A stretch of DNA of 64,000 nt. Origin: Shewanella psychromarinicola (lineage in GTDB: Bacteria; Pseudomonadota; Gammaproteobacteria; Enterobacterales; Shewanellaceae). Both the position numbers and the translations under genes were made by a program. The notes under the pieces are model-generated. The model ran no database searches. It was not told where the DNA came from and worked only from the letters and a program-made list of their open reading frames with translations. The stretch spans positions 2,790,001 to 2,854,000 of the forward strand of contig NZ_CP034073.1 of the NCBI RefSeq assembly GCF_003855155.1, in the 5' to 3' direction. Positions 9,418 through 18,187 of the stretch are shown here, piece after piece. The stretch's first letter is position 1, and every line of letters starts with the position of its first letter.

Positions 9418-10125
9418 TTAAATAAAGGTGTTTTCAACTTCTTTTTTGATAAAATCAAGATCCGAAGCGGGTTCTCCAACCAAGACCATATAGGCATCAG
9501 CTGTTTGAAAACTTTTACCTTTATATTGGTTATCAGCAAAAGCTTCTTCTAACACAATACGGCTTTCTATGGGAACAATGAACAAGGTGACCTTGTTTCC
9601 GTGCTCGTCGGCCATCACCAAGTGCAATGATTTGACACCTTGGAAGTCACAATATGAGGTGTAAAAAACGCGCCCAGGTTGTTGGATAAACTTCGAATCA
9701 CGTAATCCATCTAAACTGGCTAGTTTAAAGTTTACGTCATTAAAACCAATATCTTGTTCCATGATTAATGCTTTGGTTTCATGGTGAACATGAGCCAACG
9801 AGTTTTCGCCTAAGTTTACGGGCGTAAAGCGCAATAAACTAAAGCTGACACCCACAATAAATGCCACCGATGCAGCCATTGCCATCATATAACGAGCGTG
9901 TTTTTTACTCTTTTGATGTTGACTCAATTGCTGTCGTAAAATCAATTTATCAGCCAAATCATCAGGCACGCTAATATTGAGTGCTTGGATGAGTTTATGG
10001 TCAAAAGCTTTTAGGTCTTTGACAAATTTAGCATCGTCTTTATTTTCAGCTAAATGAGCTAAAAATTCATCGGACTGATTATTGGGGTCACCATATGCTT
10101 GGCGACGAAACTGTAGATCATCCAT
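9418..10125 (-). CDS. DUF3379 protein, probable membrane anti-sigma factor
   Basis: The 235-residue product matches the DUF3379 family seen in Shewanella and relatives. It has a charged, helical N-terminal part of about 80 residues, one membrane segment (about residues 82-102, MMAMAASVAFIVGVSFSLL) and a periplasmic C-terminal domain. This layout equals that of anti-sigma factors that hold an ECF sigma factor at the membrane. The gene starts within the last eight bases of the sigma gene, so the two are translationally coupled. No zinc-binding HxxxCxxC motif is visible. The partner role is inferred from topology and context. Confidence 0.78.
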   Translation of the reverse strand: MDDLQFRRQAYGDPNNQSDEFLAHLAENKDDAKFVKDLKAFDHKLIQALNISVPDDLADKLILRQQLSQHQKSKKHARYMMAMAASVAFIVGVSFSLLRFTPVNLGENSLAHVHHETKALIMEQDIGFNDVNFKLASLDGLRDSKFIQQPGRVFYTSYCDFQGVKSLHLVMADEHGNKVTLFIVPIESRIVLEEAFADNQYKGKSFQTADAYMVLVGEPASDLDFIKKEVENTFI

Positions 10126-10681
10126 TTGATTGACCTCTTACCTCAGGTGCTTCGAGAGCGTCTTTTAACTGGTTTCTGGCTCTAAATAAACGTGTCATTA
10201 CCGTATTTCGATTGAGCTCGAGCATGGTGGCAATTTCATCACCGCTAAACCCGCCGATCAGCTGCAATAACAGAGGTTCTCGGTATTCGATATCGAGTTT
10301 ACCTATTTGACGACGTAACCAATACTGTTCAGTATCTTCTTCATGACTTGTTGAGCGAACATCTTCAAGTAATTCTTGTTCCACGTCGCTGTAGTTAAAT
10401 TGTTTACGCTCAAAACGTCTGGCATTTTCCCGTCTTAAAATGGTAATTAACCATGCTTTAGCGGCTTTATCGTCATTTAAAGAGTCCAACGCTCGCCACG
10501 CTCTTAAGAACGTTTCTTGAGTAATATCTTCGGCGACATGTTTATCACCACATAGCCAAAAGGCGTAGCGAAAAATGTCGGTATGAAGGGCCCTGACAAG
10601 GCTATCGTATCGTCGTTGTTTTGTTAGCATCTCAGATAAGACCGCGGGTTCGGACTTTTTCTTTCGCAGGTAATCAAACAT
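10118..10681 (-). CDS. ECF-type RNA polymerase sigma-70 factor
   Basis: The 187-residue protein has sigma region 2 (about residues 27-95, with FRYAFWLCGDKHVAEDITQE, the region that melts promoters) and region 4 with a helix-turn-helix (about 130-180, GFSGDEIATMLELNRNTVMTRLFRAR). Regions 1 and 3 are absent, as in extracytoplasmic-function sigma factors. It overlaps the DUF3379 gene, its likely antagonist. The Bat-type locus ends about 100 bases upstream on the same strand, but no shared promoter motif can be read. The inducing signal is unknown. Confidence 0.9.
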   Translation of the reverse strand: MFDYLRKKKSEPAVLSEMLTKQRRYDSLVRALHTDIFRYAFWLCGDKHVAEDITQETFLRAWRALDSLNDDKAAKAWLITILRRENARRFERKQFNYSDVEQELLEDVRSTSHEEDTEQYWLRRQIGKLDIEYREPLLLQLIGGFSGDEIATMLELNRNTVMTRLFRARNQLKDALEAPEVRGQSNG

Positions 10682-10782
10682 TTTTTAACTTTATTGAGTT
10701 AATAATATGTAACAGCTTAAAAAGGGGATGGCTTAATAGCAAGCTAAATAGCAGAATTCACCTGCTACCTAGCCTTTTGATA

Positions 10783-12411
10783 CTAGGGGTTAAGCTCTGC
10801 AATTAACGATTTTTTATAGGTAATGGATGGTTGCTGATACGTTAAAATCGCATCCATTAGCGTTTTTTTGTCCATTGCTTGTGGTTGGCTACTGTATCTA
10901 TCAGCTTGTAATTTATGAATGGCAAACGCAAGCTGTGTTGATAGTCTGCTTATTTGGGTCAAACTCATAGGTTGACCTAAGCACTGACTAAAATATTGTT
11001 GTACGGCCTTTATTGCACCACTGCTGTCATTACGATCACAGGCATGAATAATGGCATTTAATCCCGTTGTCGCATTTGTTGTAGGTATTTTTTTACGTTT
11101 GGGTGTTTCATCACTAATGGCAACGTTTGCTATCACGGCTTTACGCCATAATATGAGGGTGATTATCCAAAGTACTGCCAATATTGCGCTTATATAAGGC
11201 CAATAACCTGCGGATTCATTCTCGGTAAAACGAGCTGTTGATGGAATATTTGTCGGGGTAACAGTGCTGCCAATCACATTAATGGTACGAGCAGGAAGCG
11301 TGGCAAATTGTTGTTTTTTAAGATGCGGATTCCACCAAGGAACACGTATCTCGGGTAAGGTATAGGTGCCTGGTTTTGTTGGCACAATGGCAGTGGTTAA
11401 ACTGTATTGAGATACCACTTGATTATCACGTACAAAAGTTTGTCGTAACGGCTTTTCTGGGTACGCCTTTAATCCCTCAGCAAGCGGAATGTCGATATCA
11501 GGTAAGCTGGTGTTATCGGTATTGGAAGCGATTAAACTGATAGTGCGAGTGATCGGGCTACCCACTTCAAATTCGCTGATATCATCTGGCCAGGTTTCTT
11601 TTAACACCGCAATATCACTGACCAACCATTTTCCTTGATAGCTTGGTGGCGTTGGGTTGATTTGAATGACTTGCCTTTGTGCTTCAGTTTGTATTGGACG
11701 ACTTTCGTTAAAACCAAACATACCATCACGTCTTGCTGCTTCCACTAACACATCGCCTGAAAAACTCGCGCCATTAATCACCAACTCGCCAGGGAGATCG
11801 GCAATAATACCGTAGGTGCGCTCAATCACTCTAAAGCGACGACCCTCGACAATTTCGCTGCCGTCTTTGTCATCACCGATTTGCTTGACTTGCGCCCCTT
11901 CAATCACGGGGGCACTTAACACTCCGCGCTGTAATTCTACTGCAAGATATAATTTTACTTTATAAGTGATTAATTGCCCGACATAGGCGTCGGATGCAGG
12001 GGTGTCAACATCAATAAACACATTTTGTACTTCACTTGGCTGAGCACCTTGTGGTATCACTTTTAGAGTGATGGGTTGAGAGCTAACGCCAGTGATATTG
12101 AAAGCAGGTATGGTGACATTACCTAATGATTTAGGTGACAATAATATCTGCCAGCGGGTTTCTTTGCTGGTGTCAAAATTAATCATTTTGGTGCTACGGC
12201 CAACACTGGTTCTGCCGACAATAAAGTCATTGAGCAATACCGAGGTATCTAATGCGCCGGCATTGAGATCATCATCGGCAATAACATCGAGTACTAGGTA
12301 TTCACCAGCAACAACCGGGTTACGGTCTACGGTTGCTTGCACTTGGCTAAGTGCAAAGACGGGGGCTGCAATGATGAATAGCAATAGGCTAAAAAAGGTT
12401 CTAATTACCAC
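10783..12411 (-). CDS. BatD-like protein (oxygen-tolerance family)
   Basis: The 542-residue protein has a signal peptide (MVIRTFFSLLLFIIAAPVFA), a long periplasmic part of beta-sandwich domains (about 25-400), one membrane helix near residue 410 (WPYISAILAVLWIITLILW) and a cytoplasmic tail. This is the pattern of BatD/BatE-type proteins of aerotolerance loci (named from Bacteroides). It is the last gene of a MoxR-DUF58-DUF4381-vWA-vWA/TPR-BatD set and overlaps the preceding gene by seven bases. Such loci are thought to help protein maturation or envelope stress survival through a MoxR chaperone. The precise job is not known. Confidence 0.85.
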   Translation of the reverse strand: MVIRTFFSLLLFIIAAPVFALSQVQATVDRNPVVAGEYLVLDVIADDDLNAGALDTSVLLNDFIVGRTSVGRSTKMINFDTSKETRWQILLSPKSLGNVTIPAFNITGVSSQPITLKVIPQGAQPSEVQNVFIDVDTPASDAYVGQLITYKVKLYLAVELQRGVLSAPVIEGAQVKQIGDDKDGSEIVEGRRFRVIERTYGIIADLPGELVINGASFSGDVLVEAARRDGMFGFNESRPIQTEAQRQVIQINPTPPSYQGKWLVSDIAVLKETWPDDISEFEVGSPITRTISLIASNTDNTSLPDIDIPLAEGLKAYPEKPLRQTFVRDNQVVSQYSLTTAIVPTKPGTYTLPEIRVPWWNPHLKKQQFATLPARTINVIGSTVTPTNIPSTARFTENESAGYWPYISAILAVLWIITLILWRKAVIANVAISDETPKRKKIPTTNATTGLNAIIHACDRNDSSGAIKAVQQYFSQCLGQPMSLTQISRLSTQLAFAIHKLQADRYSSQPQAMDKKTLMDAILTYQQPSITYKKSLIAELNP

Positions 12412-14459
12412 TGTTCATTATCCTTGGTAGGTTGGCTATTTTGACGACGTTTTTGGTATTCAAGTTGCATTTTGTTGCGGATCAACACTTGTGGGTCTTC
12501 ATTAATGGCACGTAATGCACGCTGCATGTCAGCAGGTAAATCATCTTGGTTCATTTGCGAAGCCGATACCACTTCAGCAGAATCACTTGCTGGCTTATCT
12601 GTTGTACTTTCCTCTGTAGATGATGCACTCAATGGTTGTTTTTCGGTAGGCTGATTTTGTGCCTGGCCTGACTCTGCTTGCATGCTGGCTTCGTTACTCA
12701 GTGATTTGTCATCGCTCGGTTTTTTATCACTTTGCTGAGATTGGCTATTACTCTGTGAAGGTTCTGAATTAGCTTGCTCACCAGCTGCTTGGCTATTGTC
12801 GCTGTTTTCTTGTTTATCACTTTGTTGCTGCTGAGGATCAGACGGTTGATCTGTACTTTCCTCTGACTTGCCTTGCGATGGTTCTGCTTGATCGCTTCCA
12901 GTCTCGTTTTGTGACGGGTTCTGTTTCTGCTCATCGCTTTGTTGATTATTTTGCTCATCGTTTTGTTGATTTGATTGTGACTGTTCAGAGGATGACGAAT
13001 TAGAGTTTTGCTTAGATTTGTCTGAATTTGAGTCATCTGACTGTTGGCCATCGCCTGATGGGTCTTGATTTGACTGATCAGATTGTTTTTGTTGCTCTCG
13101 TCTTTTTTTAGCCAGCTCAAGGTTTTGCTGTGCTTCAGCAAATGGAGAACGTACCTCTAGGGCTTGCTGATAACGGTTAATCGCTTCTTGATAATTGTTA
13201 AGCTGCATCAGTGCATTACCTTGATTATACAATCCGTTTGCACTGTTATCTTGCTCAAATCCTGCTAGTGCTTGTTGATAATTACCGGCTTTGTATTGCG
13301 CAGAGGCTTGCCATTGTGGGTTCTCGAATGTTTCAGCGGCTTGGGTAAATTCACCTTGCTCAAACGCTGATTGTGCTTGTTGATCTTGGGTTTTCCATAA
13401 GTCTTGCCAGATTGAGGCTTGTGCAGGTTGGCTATTGACGGCACTTAAGCTCATTAAGGTGCCAAGTAATAGTAATGGATTCAATATTAGAGTGAGCAAT
13501 CCTTGTCTAAAACTCATTAACATCGGAATAATTAATAACATGGCAAGATATGGCCCCAGATCTTGCCAGGTTTCACCAACAAGTTCAGTTTCGGTTGCAT
13601 CGCCTTCTGACGTTAGCCAGTGGGTTAACGTTGTGACATCGCTGCCATCGGTTTGGGCTGGCACAAGGATCCCTTGATGTTGTTGCACAAGTTGTTGCAA
13701 CAAAACATAATCGGTTTTAGTCACTACCACTTCGTTACTATTATCACGCAGTAATTGGCCGTCAGCTAAACGAATGGGTGCGCCTTGCTTACTGCCAAAA
13801 GCCATGATTGATAAGCGATAACGGCCGTTGAGTGCATTTTTGGCTTGATTATATTGTTGTGCAGAAATGCCATCGGTCATAACAATAATATCACCACTGA
13901 CATGGCCCCCTTGAGCCAGCAGTTTTTCTGCTAGTGATAATGCTGCCGCTAAGTTAGAGCCTTTGGTCGGCATAATATCGGGTGATAATGTAGGCAGTAA
14001 ATTTAAAATGGTGCCACTGTCGCGGGTTAATGGACTAATAGTGTAAGCATCACCTGCATAGGCAATCAGCCCGGTTTCGCCTTCTTTTAATTCGTTGAGT
14101 AAATCGGTCGCTCTAAATTTAGCATAGGACAAGCGGTTCGGGCTTAAGTCAGTGGCATACATGGACTGGGACATATCCATAATGAGCACTCGTCCTTGCT
14201 CGGTAGCAAATACTGGCAGGCTTTGTTTATTCAATGCCGGTCCTGCAAGCGCGATCACTGTAATCATCCAACAGGCAATTAATAACCATTTAGGTTGATG
14301 AGTTTTATCGACTGTTTGGGTGATCAGCAACTGACTTAAATGCGGAGCAATATACTGCTTCCATGCAGATTGCTGGCTATGTTTACGCCAAAATAATGCA
14401 CTTAATATCACCACCGGGATAAACCCGATTAGCCACTCTGGGCGAATAAAATGAACCAT
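12405..14459 (-). CDS. BatB/BatC-like von Willebrand A protein with TPR and low-complexity tail
   Basis: The 684-residue protein joins a vWA domain (about residues 85-260, metal-site motif DMSQSM) between membrane helices, TPR repeats (about 345-450, with SANGLYNQGNALMQLNNYQE) and a long tail of Gln, Ser, Asn, Asp and Glu (about 460-640). It therefore fuses the roles of separate BatB and BatC proteins. The vWA metal site probably binds protein partners, and the TPRs may dock clients. The tail is very polar and likely disordered. Start and stop overlap both neighbours by one and seven bases, so it belongs to one tightly packed operon. The tail is repetitive enough for length variation between strains. 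Confidence 0.87.
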   Translation of the reverse strand: MVHFIRPEWLIGFIPVVILSALFWRKHSQQSAWKQYIAPHLSQLLITQTVDKTHQPKWLLIACWMITVIALAGPALNKQSLPVFATEQGRVLIMDMSQSMYATDLSPNRLSYAKFRATDLLNELKEGETGLIAYAGDAYTISPLTRDSGTILNLLPTLSPDIMPTKGSNLAAALSLAEKLLAQGGHVSGDIIVMTDGISAQQYNQAKNALNGRYRLSIMAFGSKQGAPIRLADGQLLRDNSNEVVVTKTDYVLLQQLVQQHQGILVPAQTDGSDVTTLTHWLTSEGDATETELVGETWQDLGPYLAMLLIIPMLMSFRQGLLTLILNPLLLLGTLMSLSAVNSQPAQASIWQDLWKTQDQQAQSAFEQGEFTQAAETFENPQWQASAQYKAGNYQQALAGFEQDNSANGLYNQGNALMQLNNYQEAINRYQQALEVRSPFAEAQQNLELAKKRREQQKQSDQSNQDPSGDGQQSDDSNSDKSKQNSNSSSSEQSQSNQQNDEQNNQQSDEQKQNPSQNETGSDQAEPSQGKSEESTDQPSDPQQQQSDKQENSDNSQAAGEQANSEPSQSNSQSQQSDKKPSDDKSLSNEASMQAESGQAQNQPTEKQPLSASSTEESTTDKPASDSAEVVSASQMNQDDLPADMQRALRAINEDPQVLIRNKMQLEYQKRRQNSQPTKDNEQW

Positions 14460-15463
14460 TACTCTTTCGCCTCTTTGTTAGCGTTTTTTTTAGGCACTAA
14501 CTGAGCAGGCCATTGCTGTTGCAAGCTGATTAAAAAACTGATTAATAATGACATTAATAACGGCCAATAAAATAATTCACTTTTGGGGCGGTAGCTCAAT
14601 TGATCTCGACTCACAGGTTCTAACTTGTCTATTTCTTGATAAATGCTTTCTAGTTCTTCACTGTTTCGGGCTCTAAAGTAACGACCTTTGGTCATGTTGG
14701 CTAATTTTTTGAGTTGGACTTCGTCTAAGTCCATTGACGGGTTAATGCGCTCTTTGCCAAAAATAGTTCGCCGTTCTAGTATTTCTGCGCCAACACCAAT
14801 AGTGTAAATGGTGATATTACGTTTAGCGGCAATTTGGGCGGCAATATCGGGTTCAATATTGCCGGCATTATTAGAACCGTCCGTGAGTAAAATCAGTACA
14901 CGGTTACTTTCATCTACTTTATCAAAGCGTTTAACCGCCAGCGCGATAGCTTCACCGATAGCGGTTTGCTTACCGACTAAACCTATTTGTGCATCGTCTA
15001 GAAATGTGGCCACAGAGCGACGGTCTAGGGTCAGTGGTGCTTGTAAATAAGCATGGTCAGCAAATAAAATCAGTCCGAGTCGGTCACCTTTGCGGCGTTC
15101 GATAAAGTCACTTAGGACATGTTGTATCAGGGTAAATCGGTCCACTGTTTGATTGTTTATTACCATGTCTTCAATTTGCATGCTGCCTGATAAATCGACC
15201 GCTATCATTAAATCACGACCTTTTGAAGGTAATTCAATTGGATCGCCTAGCCATTGTGGCCTAGCTACCGCTAACAATAGACATATCCACATTAACCAAT
15301 AACGTTTACGGCCGCCTTTATGGCTTATTGAGTTTGTTTTTGTAACCGTAGTGGTGATGCCGGGTAATTGTAAATGTCCGCCGACATTGGTTAAATTGAT
15401 GCGCTTAATTAACAACGGCAACGGCAGTAAGATTAATAACCATGGCCAGTAAAATACTAACAT
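14459..15463 (-). CDS. BatA-like von Willebrand A membrane protein
   Basis: The 334-residue protein has two N-terminal hydrophobic segments, a vWA domain (about 85-280) with an intact metal-ion site (DLSGSMQIED and later DGSNNAG) and a C-terminal membrane helix. BatA proteins are held at the inner membrane with the vWA domain exposed and are thought to work with MoxR ATPases. The gene overlaps its neighbours by one base on both sides, showing coupled translation in the operon. Motifs are complete and the length is normal for the family. Confidence 0.88.
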   Translation of the reverse strand: MLVFYWPWLLILLPLPLLIKRINLTNVGGHLQLPGITTTVTKTNSISHKGGRKRYWLMWICLLLAVARPQWLGDPIELPSKGRDLMIAVDLSGSMQIEDMVINNQTVDRFTLIQHVLSDFIERRKGDRLGLILFADHAYLQAPLTLDRRSVATFLDDAQIGLVGKQTAIGEAIALAVKRFDKVDESNRVLILLTDGSNNAGNIEPDIAAQIAAKRNITIYTIGVGAEILERRTIFGKERINPSMDLDEVQLKKLANMTKGRYFRARNSEELESIYQEIDKLEPVSRDQLSYRPKSELFYWPLLMSLLISFLISLQQQWPAQLVPKKNANKEAKE

Positions 15464-16005
15464 TAGGCCTCCTGATGGGTATGGTTGGATGTTAAGGTCG
15501 CATCACTAAAAGGACGTTTATTGCTTAGCCAGGCTTTTGCTAAACGGTGTAATTGTGCATTTTCGGTTTGATCTAAGCCACTCGCTTGATGACGCTTAAC
15601 TAATAATGGACCGATTTTATGTTGTTGCCCAGGCGCGAGACGAGTATCTAACCAATCAAACCAAGGTTGACCATTGAGTTTGGCGAGGTGCTCGCGTGGT
15701 AAATAGGTTAGTGCAGTGCGTTTGAGTAAGCTATTGACTTGTGCAGCAAAGGTATCATCGTCAATATGATAATTTTCTAGCAGCGCCAGCGCTATTTTTC
15801 GCGGTGCATGATATTGATGTTGCTTGTAAAAACGGTAACTCAGCCAACTCGCTAAGGCGACAAATACTACCGCGATTATCCAATATCCTAGTGCAATAGG
15901 CATAGCGCTAATAGGATCGGGTAACGCAATATCTTGCAATTGCGCTAAAGCGGATGCTTTAGTATCGATTGGCATTGGTTGTGTTGGTAAATTCTGAGTG
16001 GTCAT
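15463..16005 (-). CDS. DUF4381 family membrane protein of the Bat locus
   Basis: The 180-residue protein has a short cytoplasmic or periplasmic start, one membrane helix (about residues 44-62, IAVVFVALASWLSYRFY) and a charged C-terminal domain of about 115 residues. Sequence PDPISAMPIALGYW before the helix is typical for DUF4381 proteins, which occur between DUF58 and BatA genes. The function is unknown; context makes it a membrane component of the MoxR/Bat complex. It ends one base into batA and starts right after the DUF58 stop. Confidence 0.8.
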   Translation of the reverse strand: MTTQNLPTQPMPIDTKASALAQLQDIALPDPISAMPIALGYWIIAVVFVALASWLSYRFYKQHQYHAPRKIALALLENYHIDDDTFAAQVNSLLKRTALTYLPREHLAKLNGQPWFDWLDTRLAPGQQHKIGPLLVKRHQASGLDQTENAQLHRLAKAWLSNKRPFSDATLTSNHTHQEA

Positions 16006-16941
16006 TTAACGTAAAATATCCAATTGTGCACTGAGAGGTTTGGCAGCATCAATAAATTTGGCTTGTACTTTGATCAAATTCATTAAGGCAAGAAATTGTT
16101 GCTGCTGTGCTTGTTGATCCGCTAACCAAGCCTCATAACTTTGCCGTGTTAAGGTCAGTTGTTGTTGGCCATCACGAACAGGTAAGGCAAATTGTTTGGG
16201 TAACGCTAAGGTCCCTTGTCTTAATGGGTCGGTGACCACAAACGCGCCGATATCACAGTGACGCGATAATTCAGTTAAGGGCGCTAAACATTGTTGGTTA
16301 ATATTTTGGCCGTCGGTGATGATCCAAATAAGTGATCCCGGTTTGGCAATACGTTGCAACCGTTGGCAGGCTTTAAACATGTGACCTGGATCCGATGACA
16401 ATTGATTAATTTGGCTTAATTGCTGTTGATGAACATTAATAAGTCCTGAGGTTAACTGTAAAATCCCTTGGCGACGGCTTCGCGGTTTGAGTTCTAAATG
16501 AGTACTTTCACTAGCAATTAATGCCCCGAGTCTATCGCCATGGTTAATGGCATTCCAACCTAAGGTTGTGGCTAAATGGGCCACTTGAACTGATTGTAAT
16601 AGTAGCTGGGAGCCAAAATATGCACTGTGGCTCAAATCAATTAACAACAGAATAGGGCGTTCACGTTCTTCAACAAAAAGCTTGGTGTGCGCGACGCCTG
16701 TACGAGCCGTTACTCGCCAGTCGATAGTACGAACATCATCACCATTTTGGTAATGACGTACTTCGGCAAACTCCATCCCGCGGCCTTTTATCTGGCTGTT
16801 TCTGTGACCCGATAATGTTGCTTTAGCCCGCGATGAGCGATCGGGTATCGCGCGCGATAAGCTTTGACAAGCAATAAGTTCCTGCTCGTTTAAGCTCATA
16901 CCATCACTGTAAAGTGGTAATGAATTAGTTTGGTTCATCAT
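16006..16941 (-). CDS. DUF58 domain protein
   Basis: The 311-residue protein carries the DUF58 signature GDDVRTIDWRVTARTG followed by KLFVEERERPILLLID, and a vWA-like fold behind it. DUF58 proteins almost always neighbour MoxR ATPases and are regarded as part of the same chaperone-like machinery. The vWA-type metal site appears as DLSHSAYFGS, so the first motif is partly kept. The first codon at 16941 is followed directly by a second Met; either could be used. The gene lies 41 bases after the MoxR stop. Confidence 0.87.
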   Translation of the reverse strand: MMNQTNSLPLYSDGMSLNEQELIACQSLSRAIPDRSSRAKATLSGHRNSQIKGRGMEFAEVRHYQNGDDVRTIDWRVTARTGVAHTKLFVEERERPILLLIDLSHSAYFGSQLLLQSVQVAHLATTLGWNAINHGDRLGALIASESTHLELKPRSRRQGILQLTSGLINVHQQQLSQINQLSSDPGHMFKACQRLQRIAKPGSLIWIITDGQNINQQCLAPLTELSRHCDIGAFVVTDPLRQGTLALPKQFALPVRDGQQQLTLTRQSYEAWLADQQAQQQQFLALMNLIKVQAKFIDAAKPLSAQLDILR

Positions 16942-16982
16942 AATCTAATCATGTTTAATCGTTGGTGTCCGTATTGTAATAT

Positions 16983-17939
16983 TTACGGTACGGCAACTTG
17001 GCTAAGAATGTGATCAATCACATGATCTGCAGTGACACCTTCCGCTTGTGCTTGATAACTGAGCAATAAACGATGACGTAAAACATTGGGTGCAACCGCT
17101 TGAATATCTTCTGGCGAGACAAAGTCGCGTTCATGCAACCAAGCACGTGCTCTTGCACAACGTTCTAATGAAATAGTGGCTCGAGGGCTGACACCATATT
17201 CAAGCCATTTGGCTAAATCAGTGCTGTACCTTGCAGGTTGGCGAGTGGCCATAATAATTTCAACAATGTATTTCTCTAACGGTTCCGCTAAATAAATCTC
17301 TAATGCCTGATCCCGGGCGGCAAATACGTCGGCTTGAGCGACAGGCTCAATGGTCGGCAATTGATGTGTTTTGGCCTCTTTACGCGATTGGCGTAAGATT
17401 TCGCATTCTGTTTCAGCACTAGGATAATCAAGATTAAGATGCATTAAAAAACGATCTAATTGTGCCTCTGGTAGCGGGTAAGTGCCTTCGTTTTCAAGTG
17501 GGTTTTGTGTCGCCATGACTAAAAATAGCGGCGGTAAAGGATAGCTGTGTTTACCGACGGTAACTTGACCTTCGGCCATGGCTTCTAATAAAGCAGATTG
17601 TACTTTAGCTGGGGCACGGTTAATTTCATCCGCTAAAATAAGATTATGGAAGATTGGCCCCGCTTCAAATTCAAATGTACCCGTTTGCTGACGATAAATA
17701 TCGGTACCGGTTAAATCAGCTGGCAGTAAATCTGGCGTGAACTGAATACGGTGAAACTCGCCTTCTACGCCATCGCATAATGCTTTTACTGCACGGGTTT
17801 TAGCTAAACCTGGCGGTCCTTCAACTAATAAATGTCCGTTGGCGATAAGTGCGATCAGCAAGTTTTCAGTTAATACGGGTTGGCCTAACACTACAGTATC
17901 TAAATAGGTTCGTAGTGAGTGGAAACGACTTAACGACAT
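16983..17939 (-). CDS. MoxR-family AAA+ ATPase
   Basis: The product of about 318 residues is an AAA+ ATPase of the MoxR group. Walker A (GPPGLAKTR) is near residue 42, Walker B (LILADEINRAP) near 105, and the sensor region MATQNPLENEGTYPLPEAQLDRF is typical of this family. MoxR proteins act as chaperones with DUF58 and vWA partners, here encoded directly downstream. I prefer the ATG at 17939; a TTG four codons upstream is in frame but has no better ribosome site. It is first in the Bat-type operon and diverges from fadI, so the gap 17940-18187 holds both promoters. Confidence 0.9.
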   Translation of the reverse strand: MSLSRFHSLRTYLDTVVLGQPVLTENLLIALIANGHLLVEGPPGLAKTRAVKALCDGVEGEFHRIQFTPDLLPADLTGTDIYRQQTGTFEFEAGPIFHNLILADEINRAPAKVQSALLEAMAEGQVTVGKHSYPLPPLFLVMATQNPLENEGTYPLPEAQLDRFLMHLNLDYPSAETECEILRQSRKEAKTHQLPTIEPVAQADVFAARDQALEIYLAEPLEKYIVEIIMATRQPARYSTDLAKWLEYGVSPRATISLERCARARAWLHERDFVSPEDIQAVAPNVLRHRLLLSYQAQAEGVTADHVIDHILSQVAVP

Positions 17940-18106
17940 AGCGGTACTCAATTTATTTAGTTGGCATTGGGGTTATTACAACCTATGTTATGAATTCTAT
18001 TGGTTTTTGGCTAGTAGGATTAACACATTTTAACTATTAATGAAGTAGATAGTTATAAACGCCTGTTTAAAACCATGCAATAAAAAGTTAGACTTAGATC
18101 ACGCTT

Positions 18107-18123
18107 TGATGGTCTGACCAGAC
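18107..18123. promoter_or_regulatory. FadR operator upstream of fadIJ
   Basis: The 17-bp site TGATGGTCTGACCAGAC contains the perfect inverted core TGGTC-T-GACCA, which matches the established FadR consensus (TGGTCNGACCA). It is centred about 73 bases before the fadI start, where bound FadR would block transcription until acyl-CoA releases it. Confidence 0.82.
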
Positions 18124-18187
18124 TATCTAACAAAATAGAAACTTACCGGCCGAGCCGAGATGAGCTAACAATAATAGAGGGTGGCAC

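Noticed and set aside
13435..13677. Plus-strand frame opposite the vWA/TPR gene
   Set aside because: Shadow of a well-supported minus-strand gene; no own start signals.
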